Below are positions 57,501-63,796 of a DNA stretch of 64,000 nt, piece after piece (within the stretch, counting starts at the first letter, position 1; every line of letters starts with the position of its first letter). The position numbers and the translations under genes are program-made. The stretch lies in assembly GCA_905147135.1 (NCBI GenBank), contig LR990056.1:12968001-13032000 (forward strand). Direction: 5' to 3'. Origin of the DNA: Blastobasis lacticolella. Its lineage: Eukaryota; Arthropoda; Insecta; Lepidoptera; Blastobasidae. Under the pieces are notes generated by a model, which was not told the origin of the DNA, ran no database searches, and saw only the letters and a program-made list of their open reading frames with translations.

Positions 57501-57997
57501 GTCGTTCTCCTCGCAGCGGCGGCATAAGAGGTGGCCGCAAGGCCGGGGCGGCTGAGGCTTTGGGGGGCCCGCCGACAGCAGGTACGATGTGGGCCGTGTG
57601 GGCCGCGGTGGCAGAGGTGGTCGCGACGGCCGGGGCGGCCAACACCTTACACCCGGCGCCCGCGGGCTCGACGTTCACCGCAGGAGCCGCGGTGCTCGCA
57701 GCGTGCGCCTCGGGGGCGACGACAATGTTTTGCGGCTGGGGCGCGGGGCGTTGACTGTTACACTGGCAGTAGGTAATGGTTGTCAAGCTATTGAACGACT
57801 CGTTGCCGTTTAAAAAAATTAATTGATTGATTGAAGAATTAAAAAAATCTGCTAACAGATCAATCGACGGCCGTGCCGCCTTCTCCACGAAGAAGTTTGC
57901 AGAGAAGTACAACCTCGGCGCGCCGGTGGGCGGAAACTTCTACCGCGCACAGTTCGACGCCTACGTTCCACTGCTGTACAAGAGCTTGGGCGCCTAA
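48484..57997 (+). CDS. PEBP-1: phosphatidylethanolamine-binding protein, soluble, 185 residues
   Basis: Exons 48484-48564, 51198-51321, 52129-52342 and 57859-57997 join in phases 0, 1, 2. The product has the usual PEBP length and no signal peptide, so it is probably cytosolic. PEBPs bind anionic phospholipid head groups in a small pocket, and animal members act in kinase or protease regulation. Seen here: TPTQV, YYTLVFTDPD (D69, D71), YREWHHWLVGNIPG (80-93, H84/H85), GYIGSGPPQGTGIHRYVY (104-121, H117) and the C-terminal GGNFYRAQFDAYVP. Odd point: positions 72-79 read NYDGPELV where the family has APSRxxPx, so half of the signature loop is replaced without any length change. The codons are markedly G/C-ending compared with PEBP-2. 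The start is the first Met and fits the family. Confidence 0.95.
48570..48835 (-). pseudogene. RTE LINE ORF2 terminus, antisense in PEBP-1 intron 1
   Basis: The antisense frame contains WAGHIARRTDGRWDSKVLEW, GRRSVGRPPTKWTDDLV and DRSLWRSLGEAYAQHW, the clearest copy of this RTE C-terminus in the window. (ATGATG)n lies at its 3' side near 48585. Everything upstream is missing. Confidence 0.85.
48893..48978 (-). repeat. SINE-A scrap
   Basis: GGTAATGTCACGGTTGTGCT and CCATGATCCAGGATTTGCAA. It abuts the family E block. Confidence 0.6.
48968..49360. repeat. Family E (CTTCGG-rich) ends around a 230-bp AT-rich core
   Basis: CTTTGGCTTCGGCCATCTTC ... CCCGAAGCCGAAGG at the left and CAGCTTCGGCTTCGGCCGAA at the right. 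The two may be ends of one element, but the relation is not proven. Confidence 0.4.
49834..49885. repeat. Perfect 21-bp palindrome, 10-nt loop
   Basis: TTTTCAGAAAATATACTAAT+A at 49834-49854 pairs without mismatch with 49865-49885. The loop is CTAATACTTA. Confidence 0.9.
50025..50205. mobile_element. Small repeat with G/C-run ends, possible TIR element
   Basis: CCATAGGCGTAGGAAGAGGG with a G-run at the left. At the right, a C-run and TAGATACGCCAATGG. The ends are partly inverse of each other (GGCGTA...TACGCC). No coding content. Confidence 0.45.
50820..51145 (+). repeat. RTE tail followed by LINE-T tail
   Basis: 50820-51005 ends CATCCTTACAAACTTTCGCA and TATAGTATTAGTAG. 51085-51135 is CCATCAGGTGGGCTGTCTGC ... 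ACTGCGTAGTATAAAA. The latter lies 65 bp before the exon 2 acceptor, and a close match sits in the same place in PEBP-2. Confidence 0.65.
51198..51321 (+). CDS. PEBP-1 exon 2
   Basis: TTTTTAG|CTGAAATAC to TTTACCG|GTAGGT, phase 0 to 1, 124 nt. Encodes residues 28-68 plus the first base of Asp69. Confidence 0.95.
51322..52128 (+). other. PEBP-1 intron 2
   Basis: 51322-51814 and 52001-52128 contain nothing recognised. A partial SINE-B is listed separately. Confidence 0.75.
51815..52000 (+). repeat. SINE-B, internally deleted
   Basis: GAAATGATGAATTTTAATTT, ATGTTACGGGTCTGGGTGCA, TTATCAGTTATCTAACACCC and CCCTGAGTAAATT. The tRNA head and a middle block are absent. Confidence 0.65.
52129..52342 (+). 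CDS. PEBP-1 exon 3
   Basis: CCTCAG|ATCCAGAC to ACCAACAA|GTGAGT, 214 nt, phase 1 to 2. It holds the altered signature loop, the WHH site and GIHRY. Exon 3 of PEBP-2 is exactly the same length. Confidence 0.96.
53829..56723 (-). CDS. LINE ORF2: AP endonuclease plus reverse transcriptase, 964 codons
   Basis: Residues about 17-230 form the APE-type endonuclease that nicks target DNA: HQN at 21-23, E50, VICGDFNVN at 152-160 (GDFN) and SDH at 218-220. The reverse transcriptase covers about 490-760: NNFRPVSILP, FCDLSKAFD (592-600, catalytic Asp), GVPQGSILGP and the catalytic box FADD at 682-685. The 760-964 tail (FLGVNIDSKIQW, RAVRAIYGLR) is typical of the Jockey/CR1 group. I see no internal stop and all expected catalytic motifs. 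The ATG overlaps the end of ORF1 by 16 nt, so translation probably depends on termination-reinitiation. It uses the strand opposite to PEBP-1. Confidence 0.93.
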   Translation of the reverse strand: MLFKLDFKTKEKPKNCLRLIHQNIQGFSGKEHEIELYLKKTPVEVLCLTEHWLRESDLSFNLFNYNIISCFNRKSISRGGSLIAVRQNIKSKDRKDVSGLSVEHKIELSCVELEKCIILCVYRPPYNENYEIFEKTMEQVLERLCTCKKKVIVCGDFNVNLLEKTTFSKRIISLFRSFNLNYVFLEPTRCTESSATCIDNVFCCCEVNEKAIINFTRSDHSGQFVVFDFTEKCNINEIITRPITRRRIENFKQALSETIAGLSLDSHDPNILFSDMFNSVNNVYQSVFTQKRIKSNCKSKFSDWATLGIRKSRDRMFELYGQRAYCHDKDFVEYVKKYSKTFKKVCLIAKSQHYKKIISSSSNKAKTVWNVINKEAGKTKPRDTHYEIKTETGTSTANKEVAELFQTFFTEIPIKTTSLLNSCPISAENLLKENIGACENGFCYSEVDAKTIIKAFKSIKLKNTEDIWGMSVRVISTVVDILAPYLAYIFNACVEVGVFPDLMKISKVVPLFKSGCKNSLNNFRPVSILPVFSKIFEKIMLSQMIVHFNSNKLFHQQQYGFTKGRNTTEAGISLIQQIFGAWEEHHNAVGVFCDLSKAFDCVNHSTLLLKLKHYGFTHDSLEMMKSYLEGRVQKVNVNGELSAGGKVSIGVPQGSILGPFLFLVYINDLPYMVQNIAGIVLFADDTSLIFKINRKDNNIDEVNCVLQNVLHWFTINNLVLNSKKTKCVHFCLPNVQSNQCNVILDKTQLELVEKTTFLGVNIDSKIQWGPHIESLASRLSSAAFAVWRIRRLTDVNTARLVYYSYFHSIMSYGIILWGKCADSDIIFKLQKRAVRAIYGLRRRDSLKELFKEIDVLTFSSQYIFDNIMYVRKHITQFAKNTDIHNVNLRNKNKLVTPLFRLSKVNSSFMGNCIRFYNHIPECIINLPELQFKDKVKTTLMKKAYYKIDEYINDKNVWCTTSSSK
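56708..57540 (-). pseudogene. LINE ORF1, esterase-like domain, N-terminal part frameshifted
   Basis: The frame ending at 56708 contains IIYSDSLGKGM (a GDSL-like nucleophile block) and IVMVGNSMGI (block III position) within about 175 residues. This fits the SGNH-hydrolase domain known from ORF1 of several CR1-like LINEs. Upstream are Ala/Pro/Thr-rich repeats. The same frame is open back to about 57540 but has no ATG before the esterase domain. Similar repeat sequence continues in another frame (57541 to about 57810), so I infer one frameshift near 57540. ORF1 proteins usually bind the element RNA; the enzyme role here is unproven. Confidence 0.75.
57407..57640 (-). repeat. 38-codon tandem repeats inside LINE ORF1
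   Basis: The DNA block GGCATAGGAGGTGGCCGC at 57407 recurs as GGCATAAGAGGTGGCCGC at 57521, 114 bp apart. Both units translate as AATSYAxxARRxTRSTAxAA then IQPAV. A third, diverged unit (HIVPAVGGPPKASAAPA) lies upstream in the shifted frame. Confidence 0.8.
57859..57997 (+). CDS. PEBP-1 exon 4 (last)
   Basis: CTAACAG|ATCAATCGAC. The A completes Lys140, and the stop TAA is at 57995-57997. Encodes AFSTKKFAEKYNLGAPVGGN and on to LYKSLGA. It lies only some 30-50 bp from the 5' end of the antisense LINE. Confidence 0.95.
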
Positions 57998-58044
57998 TAA
58001 CTGGTTACCTGCGAACCTTATAAATATGTTACTGTTATTTGTGT

Positions 58045-58050
58045 AATAAA
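58045..58050 (+). promoter_or_regulatory. PEBP-1 poly(A) signal
   Basis: AATAAA 48 nt after the stop codon, followed by a T/G-rich stretch (TTTTTTGTCGTTTACATGTG). A good fit to a short 3' UTR. Confidence 0.8.
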
Positions 58051-58131
58051 TAAGTTTTTTGTCGTTTACATGTGTTTGGTTGCCACGTTATCACGAAAAT
58101 ATTATTATTTGACAAAAAATAAAAAAATCAT

Positions 58132-58470
58132 CTTGGCGTTCATGTCCCGGTTGTGCTCACGCGCACGAGTGCTCGGGGTCCGCCTTGACCATGGCCCAGG
58201 ATTTGGCAGATCAGATGATTACCGTGGAGCGATTGACATCTCACCTCTGTGACCCTGCCACCACGGGAACCTGACCATATTGGATCATGGTCACATTCAG
58301 TTGCCTGAATGTTCAGGTTTTATCACGATGTTTTCCCTCACCGTAAGAGCTTTAGCATTCAACTAATGTACATAACTCAGAAAAGTGTCATTGGCCGCAA
58401 TGGGATTCGAACCCCGTATCTGTCGCTTGCGAGTCGGTTACTTTAACAACTCGGCCACCAGGCTCCTATA
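58132..58470 (-). repeat. SINE-A, full-length, with tRNA-like head
   Basis: The most complete copy. The 3' body starts CTTGGCGTTCATGTCCCGG. The head at 58385-58467 reads, in sense, GGTGGCCGAGTTGTTAAAG (A box) and GGGGTTCGAATCCCATTG (B box), like a class II tRNA (Leu/Ser type). It lies between the two PEBP genes. Confidence 0.9.
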
Positions 58471-58589
58471 ACGGAAATAAAATATTGTTTAAATTTTATT
58501 TGACAATTTTACCATACCCGAAGGTATACAAAACGTATTTAACGAAACTGAACACTGGTACAAATATTTTGCACGGAGCGTGTTACACT

Positions 58590-58818
58590 CCAAAAGATTC
58601 AATGGCACCCACTGCTGGACATTGGCGCTTCCTACCAAAAATCTCCACAAAGGCCGGTCCTGTGCCATCCGCATCCAGCTGGTACCTGCGACCTATGCCA
58701 TGTCATCGGTTCATCTTACGGGAGACCTATCCACGCTGCGTCTTTCGGTATGAGGACGCTACTCGAGAACTTTACTGCTAGCACCGGCCATTTATTCTGC
58801 AACCTGTGTGCACTGCCC
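58590..58818 (-). pseudogene. RTE LINE ORF2 terminus remnant
   Basis: CCCACTGCTGGACATTGGCG, CTCCACAAAGGCCGGTCCTG, CATCCAGCTGGTACCTGCGA, CCACGCTGCGTCTTTCGGTA and CGAGAACTTTACTGC are antisense to the 63520 copy. They correspond to the last ~75 codons. Confidence 0.75.
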
Positions 58819-58871
58819 GATGGCCCGGCAATCTTTTGCTACATAGTGTAGCAAAAGATTGCTGGGCCATC
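58819..58871. repeat. 25-bp palindrome with 3-nt loop
   Basis: 58819-58843 (GATGGCCCGGCAATCTTTTG+CTACA) pairs with 58847-58871. There is one mismatch, which is a wobble pair in RNA. The loop is TAG. The stem directly abuts the RTE remnant. Confidence 0.93.
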
Positions 58872-59201
58872 GACATAAAATTAAAAATGAAATACAAATG
58901 GAAATTTTGCAAACGCCACACGGAAGAAAACCTCGATAACAATGTGAAATAGACAAACAATTGTTACCGTCGGTTTACTCTACGTAGGTAATTAGTTGCG
59001 CTAAATCTTTTTAAGAGCGTAATTATTGTAGAACTTATTACGTGGAATATCGCAGTGTTTGTAATGGAAAGCAAATACTAAGTGCAATTGCGGGCTTAAT
59101 TTTATCTCATTACTTATGGTTTTGTATGAAATTCTTCAGTATACTTGCATATTCAGTGTTTGACACAGATAGAGGCAAGTTGTTGAGGAAAAGTGCCCAT
59201 A
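58872..59201. other. Upstream flank of PEBP-2
   Basis: No TATA box or other defined motif seen. This should hold the PEBP-2 5' UTR. Confidence 0.35.
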
Positions 59202-59363
59202 ATGTGGCCTCTAATAAAATATTTAACTATATTTTTGTTGACAAATTGTGCGTTTATTGACTTCGTTGTCGTTGTGAAAGGCCTTACAAATATAAGTGAT
59301 GCATTTGAGAAGAATGGAGTGGTTCCAGATGTCGTGGACAGAGCACCAAAAGCTTTGCTAAAG
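59202..59363 (+). CDS. PEBP-2 exon 1
   Basis: 54 codons, ending CTAAAG|GTACTA (phase 0). It is twice as long as PEBP-1 exon 1 because of the N-terminal hydrophobic segment. The shared part is AFEKNGVVPDVVDRAPKAL (AFEASKIVPDVIPTPPSIT in PEBP-1). Confidence 0.9.
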
Positions 59364-62215
59364 GTACTATACCGTCAGTCATAATAATCAGCCTTATTAT
59401 AAATTATTGACACTGAGAGGACAGAAAGACCAGTTTCTGGCTTAGGATCTGCAATCCTCAAGTTAAAGGAGGAGTAGGTAGAAAATATAGTGATTCTCTT
59501 CTATATCACTGATCTCTATTCATCACGTGGTAGTACTCTGTCAAGCCCGAGAAGTCCGTCTGGGTGAGTACCACCGCTTTATGTATTTCTGCCGCCAAGC
59601 ACTAAAGCTTGCATTTTTTTGTGCTCCGGTTTGAAGGATGAGGTAGCCGGCGCAATTACCGGCATGAGGCGTTTCATCTTTTATCATTTCATAAAAAATT
59701 CAAAAGTAAAAAAATATATACGAAGCAAATACGAGCACAATCTTCAGATACCCCAAATTAATAAAACGATATCTTCAAAAAGTACATATGTCACAGGTAT
59801 TAAGATCTATAATCATTTGATTTGAATAAAAAAACTTGATATCAACAAATTTAAAACGAATTTAAAAAAGTGGTAATTAAAAAAGTCTTGTTACGATCTC
59901 AATGAATATTACAATGTCGATAGCATTTATATTAAATATTAAGAATTTTTGTTAGTATTTGAAGTTCTTTTATTACATTGTTATTTAAATAGATACGATA
60001 TTACAATAGTAAATTCGGTTAATAATAAGTTTATTTCGTCATTTAGTATTTTTGTGTTTAATTTTGGAATATAAATTTGAATATTGTACACCCAAAATGG
60101 GTAAATTGCTATGGTATGTATTTGTTAACCAGTTAGTAACAATCAATATTTACTTTACTTTACTTTACTACATCTTATGTGACAACGAACCTGTGGTTCT
60201 GCATTTTTGTTGCCTACATTATAGGCTACTATACTATACGATACTGCCTACAGGTGGGCTGTCTATCCGTTTGTAACTGCGTAGTATAAAAAAAAATCTC
60301 CTGATTTTGGTAACAGATGAAATATGCAAGCTCTGAGGTTGACCCTGGAATGGTACTAACTCCGACACAAGTAAAAGACGCGCCTGACGTATCATGGGAT
60401 GTGACTCCTGATCAGTATTACACACTGATGATGGTTGGTGAGTACTTGAGCTTAGTTTTTTAATGCGTTTCGCGTGGGCATGGAGTCCGTCTTGACCATG
60501 TCTGCCATCTGACCTCCGTGACCCTGTTTACAGAGAATCTGACCAGATTGGATCATGGTTATACAATCAGTCGTCTGAATGTGCAGGTTTCAGTACGATG
60601 TTTTCTCCAAGAGCATCTGTTAAGTTTCAACTAATGCACATAACTCAGAAAAGCAGCAGCACACAAGCGGCAGCGGCATTACCCGGTACGGTAGCTTACG
60701 AGTCGGACAACTTCACCACTAGACCACCGACGCTCCTAAAAGAAATAAAAAAGTTTCTGGGTCTTATTACGTTCCCGTGTATTTCTTTTTGACAAGGTTG
60801 CTTGTTTAGCTATAAACAAACTAACTGATAAACGACATAATATAACAGAATTGTCCAAGGATATTACCATCTTCTGAATTTCACAGACCCCGACGCGCCT
60901 TCCCGCGCCAACCCAAAGTACCGATCATGGCAGCATTGGTTGGTAGCCAATATCCCTGGAGACAATCTGACAGCTGGTGACACGCTTTCAGCCTATGTTG
61001 GAGCAGGCCCTGGGAAGGGATCGGGCCACCATAGATACGTTTCCTTGGTGTTTAGGCAAGAAGCAATGATGCAGTTTTACGAAGAGAAGTTGAATGATAC
61101 GTAAGTTGGCTTGTAATCAAAATGGAACATTAGTTATTGACATGACTTGGGATCGATCAAGAGGTATATTCCAGTACTTCTTAAAGGCAAAACATTGGTA
61201 GCGCCCCTTGTGTTGCGGATGTCCATAGGCGGCGGTGACCACTTTCCATGTGGCCTGCCGGCCTGTTTGTCTACCGTATTAAATAAAAAAACGTATCGTC
61301 CGTTATGTAGAGAAACACTTGTAACGAGACTTTTTCATAGTCGAGTGATGTTGCCAGTATCTTGTGATGTAGGTATACGTTGTACGTACTTGTGATACGA
61401 GGTAGGTGTTAACAGTAGATTTACAATTGCTCAATGGTCATTAATTTTTAGGTCATAGATTTCTCGTGAAATAAAGCAAAGAGTGCCTACAAAAATACTC
61501 TGTGCAAATTGTGATTGCAAACTTTTTGCATCCTTGAAACGCACGACTCATTTTTATACAAGTTTGTGTGCCTGTAAGGAATATGTGTGTGTCCCACGGA
61601 CTCAAATTACTTTACATAGTTTATATGGAACAGTTAGAGCCACAGGGTAACGGTCAACGGTAGTGAGTTCTTGGGAGCCTCTTTTATGTTAATCGAAAGA
61701 TAAACAAACAACAAGTCCACCTGATGGAAAGTGGTGACCGCAGCCTCTGTACATTAACAGCATCAGAATTGACACCAACGCGTTGTCTACCACTAAAACC
61801 CCCGAACACGTTGCACTGACAGCAATTATGGGCAAATGCTAGACCCATACCCTCATAAAGCTACTGTGCCCTCTGGAGCAATTGTACTTGGAGTTACTCC
61901 TCCCTCCTCACTCCTGGAGACCGTACTTACCGTCAAGAACACAATTCTATTCAAAATAATAGAGCCGTTACCAAATAATGTAATTTATTCGCCACCAGAT
62001 CCACCTACAAGCGACCAGGATTTTCCGTGACCAACTTCACACGAAGGTACAACCTCAGCAGCCCGGTTGCCGGCAATTTCTTTCTTACCGAATATGACGA
62101 ATACGTCCCAAAGCTGTATCAACAACTCGGCATCGCCAACGGACTGAATTCCGGATGTGACCCTTTGAATATGGGGCTCGCTTTATTGGCATTTATTATG
62201 TGTTTCTATATGTAA
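59202..62215 (+). CDS. PEBP-2: secreted or membrane-tethered PEBP, 237 residues
   Basis: Exons 59202-59363, 60317-60437, 60887-61100 and 61999-62215 join in phases 0, 1, 2. Residues 1-25 (MWPLIKYLTIFLLTNCAFID...) form a signal peptide or anchor. The PEBP core follows: LTPTQV, YYTLMMVDPDAPSRANPKYR (D95, D97, canonical signature), WQHWLVANIPG (109-119), GAGPGKGSGHHRYVS (133-147, H143) and AGNFFLTEYDEYVP. Sequons N30, N121, N164, N178 and N184 suit the secretory route. The C-terminus after NGLNSGCDP is a hydrophobic run, GLALLAFIMCFYM (225-237), which fits a GPI-anchor signal or a tail anchor. The ATG at 59202 was chosen because the upstream in-frame codon (59193) is only GTG. The substrate is not predictable; the pocket residues look intact. 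Confidence 0.92.
59556..59960 (+). repeat. LINE 3' fragments in PEBP-2 intron 1
   Basis: 59556-59670 (GGGTGAGTACCACCGCTTTA, TATTTCTGCCGCCAAGCACT, GGTTTGAAGGATGAGGTAGC) is a dispersed repeat. The frame that follows has KYEHNLQIPQINKTISSKST and, after a frameshift, INKFKTNLKKW and KSCYDLNEYYNV, the end of a LINE ORF2. Confidence 0.6.
60240..60297 (+). repeat. LINE-T tail just before PEBP-2 exon 2
   Basis: ACAGGTGGGCTGTCTATCCG then TTTGTAACTGCGTAGTATAA and a poly-A run, ending some 20 bp before the acceptor. It closely matches 51090-51135 in PEBP-1. Confidence 0.7.
60317..60437 (+). CDS. PEBP-2 exon 2
   Basis: GTAACAG|ATGAAATAT to ATGGTTG|GTGAGT, 121 nt, phase 0 to 1: one codon shorter than in PEBP-1. 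Encodes residues 55-94 and the first base of Asp95. Confidence 0.93.
60470..60740 (-). repeat. SINE-A with worn head, in PEBP-2 intron 2
   Basis: CCATCTGACCTCCGTGACCC, CCAGATTGGATCATGGTTAT, GAATGTGCAGGTTTCAGTAC, ATGCACATAACTCAGAAAAG and, at the head, GAGTCGGACAACTTCACCAC. Confidence 0.8.
60887..61100 (+). CDS. PEBP-2 exon 3
   Basis: TTCACAG|ACCCCGACG to AATGATAC|GTAAGT, 214 nt, phase 1 to 2. Carries the canonical DPDAPSR signature and GHHRY. Confidence 0.96.
61101..61998 (+). other. PEBP-2 intron 3
   Basis: Two LINE-T fragments: 61180-61290 sense (TGTTGCGGATGTCCATAGGC, CTGCCGGCCTGTTTGTCTAC) and 61690-61960 antisense (AAGTCCACCTGATGGAAAGT, TCAAGAACACAATTCTATTC). 61291-61689 has nothing recognised. 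The acceptor used is ATTCGCCACCAG. Confidence 0.75.
61999..62215 (+). CDS. PEBP-2 exon 4 (last)
   Basis: CCACCAG|ATCCACCTAC. The A completes Thr166, then STYKRPGFSVTNFTRRYNLS follows, aligning with exon 4 of PEBP-1. Stop TAA at 62213-62215. An alternative AG at 62017-62018 gives the wrong frame. The exon encodes the extra hydrophobic C-terminus. Confidence 0.92.
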
Positions 62216-62247
62216 GAACAATATGTTTATTTGTGAACTGTACTGTG

Positions 62248-62253
62248 AATAAA
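62248..62253 (+). promoter_or_regulatory. PEBP-2 poly(A) signal
   Basis: AATAAA 33 nt after the stop codon. The only good candidate nearby. Confidence 0.75.
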
Positions 62254-62294
62254 ATATAGGTGACAAGTCGTATTCGTATGTAGATTTATTTGAT

Positions 62295-62380
62295 ATATAC
62301 AATCATCATCTTTGCGTTACGAGTATGGCCCGGTTGTGCTCCCGCGTTGTATGCCAGGGCCCGGGGTCCGCCTAATATAT
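62295..62380 (-). repeat. SINE-A scrap
   Basis: CATCATCTTTGCGTTACGAG, CCCGGTTGTGCTCCCGCG and GCCCGGGGTCCGCCTAA, ending where the next SINE begins. Confidence 0.7.
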
Positions 62381-62394
62381 GCTTAATAATATTG

Positions 62395-62645
62395 ACGACC
62401 TGAGTGGTTCAGTGGTCAACATCTACCACGCAAGAGATCCCGGGTTCGATTCCCGGCCGGGCAGAAATTGAAATGAAGAATTTAAATTTCTGTTACGGGT
62501 CTGGGTGTTCTATGTATAATAAGTATGTATTTAAAAAGTATATAAGTTGTTTATCAGTTATCTAGCCCCATAACACAAGCTTTGCTTACTTTAGGGCTAG
62601 ATGGCGTTGTGTGAATTTGTCCACGATTATTTATTTATTATTATT
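62395..62645 (+). repeat. SINE-B, full-length
   Basis: GACGACCTGAGTGGTTCAGT, a small deletion in the anticodon-arm region, GGTTCGATTCCCGGCCGGGC, the body, and an ATTT tail. It was apparently inserted into the preceding SINE-A scrap. Confidence 0.9.
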
Positions 62646-63519
62646 AATATGTAAAAAAAACTGTCAGATCAGAAAGGGACATTTAGATATCCGATTATTT
62701 TATTTGGAAAACAAACGGCTTACAATTACAATAAATAAATAATATTAATATAAAATTTATTTATTTCAAACCATTTTGTCCATATTGTGTTAGTATTGAA
62801 GGTCTTATTAACTAGGTTAGCAGGTACAAATATTTCAATATTTCAAGATTAAAGAGGAAGGAAACACGCGAACGAAGTCGTGGCGGGCAGCCTGTCGTTA
62901 ATTAATTTCTGGCAATCGAAATCTAAACGGCTTTACGGAAGTCAGCGGTCGTAAACAGAAAAGTTTCGACAAACAATTCACACATAGTAGCAAACGTGGT
63001 AGCAAACTATAATAGTATAGTACTTAGTCTACGCTTTGACGGGAAGTGTATTATTTCCTACAACAAATTGCAAATGGCTACTAGGCTTATTTACAACTAT
63101 GTTATAAAAAATCTCCCATAATAAACTCAGATGTGAACTCTCCTATTGTCACTGTGGGTAATCATTATCACTATAGGGTAATTTTGTGTAAATTACTAGA
63201 GTCATTTTGTGTAGGATTAGCAGCCTGCTTGGTGATATTCAATCATTTTTAATTCCTAACAATACGGTAGAGGTCTTTTCTGTCCATCAGAAGCGATTAT
63301 TGGCTTAGATGACTACGATGAGTGGTTTACAACGTGCCGCACGGTATTTTATTAAAATGTAGTGCTCATATATACGAACTATTTAATAAAAAATAAGGCT
63401 CCATAATAAATTGAACCTACCTAATTGGTATACACGTGCAGCACAAAGTCTAGTTTTTGTTCTGTACACTACTTCTGTTTTGCAACTTCGTAATGGAATG
63501 TTTACTTTGTTTGTGTGTA
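62646..63519. other. Gene-free stretch
   Basis: A short antisense RTE-tail scrap (ACGCGAACGAAGTCGTGGCGGGCAGC in parts) near 62866-62895. Otherwise nothing is recognised. Confidence 0.4.
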
Positions 63520-63725
63520 TGTATTATGAAAGTTCTCGAGCGGCGACCACGTACCGGAAGACGCAGCGTAGGTAGGCCTCCTACAAGGTGGACCGACCGA
63601 TAAAGATCGCAGGTACCAGCTGGATGCGGAAAGCACAAGATCGGCCTTTGTGGAGATCTCTGGGAGAGGCCTATAGCCAGCAATGGGCGTCTTCCGATTG
63701 ATATTATGATGATGATGATGATGAT
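63520..63725 (+). pseudogene. RTE LINE ORF2 terminus with (GAT)n tail
   Basis: TCTCGAGCGGCGACCACGTA, AGGCCTCCTACAAGGTGGAC, AGATCGCAGGTACCAGCTGG and CGGCCTTTGTGGAGATCTCT, then a (GATGAT)n tail. It corresponds to the codons ending ...SLWRSLGEAY at 48601. Confidence 0.8.
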
Positions 63726-63796
63726 ATAATATATTATAACGCCACGCCTTTTCCCAGATGGTTAAAATGTTTTGTTTAATTATTTAAAGTAGTGTG

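Larger units (their letters stand above)
53035..57830 (-). mobile_element. CR1/Jockey-type LINE, almost complete, antisense in PEBP-1
   Basis: In element order it has ORF1 (to 56708), ORF2 (56723-53829), then a 3' UTR of about 790 bp with a GC-rich block (53100-53340), CAATAAATAC and a tandem TTTTCA-type end. Such short terminal repeats instead of poly-A are typical of CR1-like LINEs. No target-site duplication could be recognised, and the 5' boundary near 57810-57830 is approximate. ORF2 is unbroken, so the insertion looks young. ORF1 appears to have one frameshift and no evident start. Confidence 0.85.
52343..57858 (+). other. PEBP-1 intron 3
   Basis: 52343-53034 shows nothing recognised. 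Nearly all the rest is one LINE. The acceptor (AAAAAATCTGCTAACAG) has an unusually poor pyrimidine tract. Confidence 0.8.
59364..60316 (+). other. PEBP-2 intron 1
   Basis: 59364-59555 and 59960-60239 show nothing recognised. It ends TTTTGGTAACAG. Confidence 0.75.

Noticed and set aside
57335..57813. Plus-strand frames opposite LINE ORF1
   Set aside because: They are shadows of the GC-rich Ala/Pro repeats coded on the minus strand.
58385..58467. A Leu/Ser-type tRNA gene on the minus strand
   Set aside because: It is followed by the SINE-A body and has worn stems. Other copies show the same arrangement.
62019..62215. PEBP-2 exon 4 starting at the nearer AG (62017-62018)
   Set aside because: With the phase-2 donor at 61100 this puts the conserved FSVTNF...GNFF part out of frame. 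The AG at 61997-61998 restores it.
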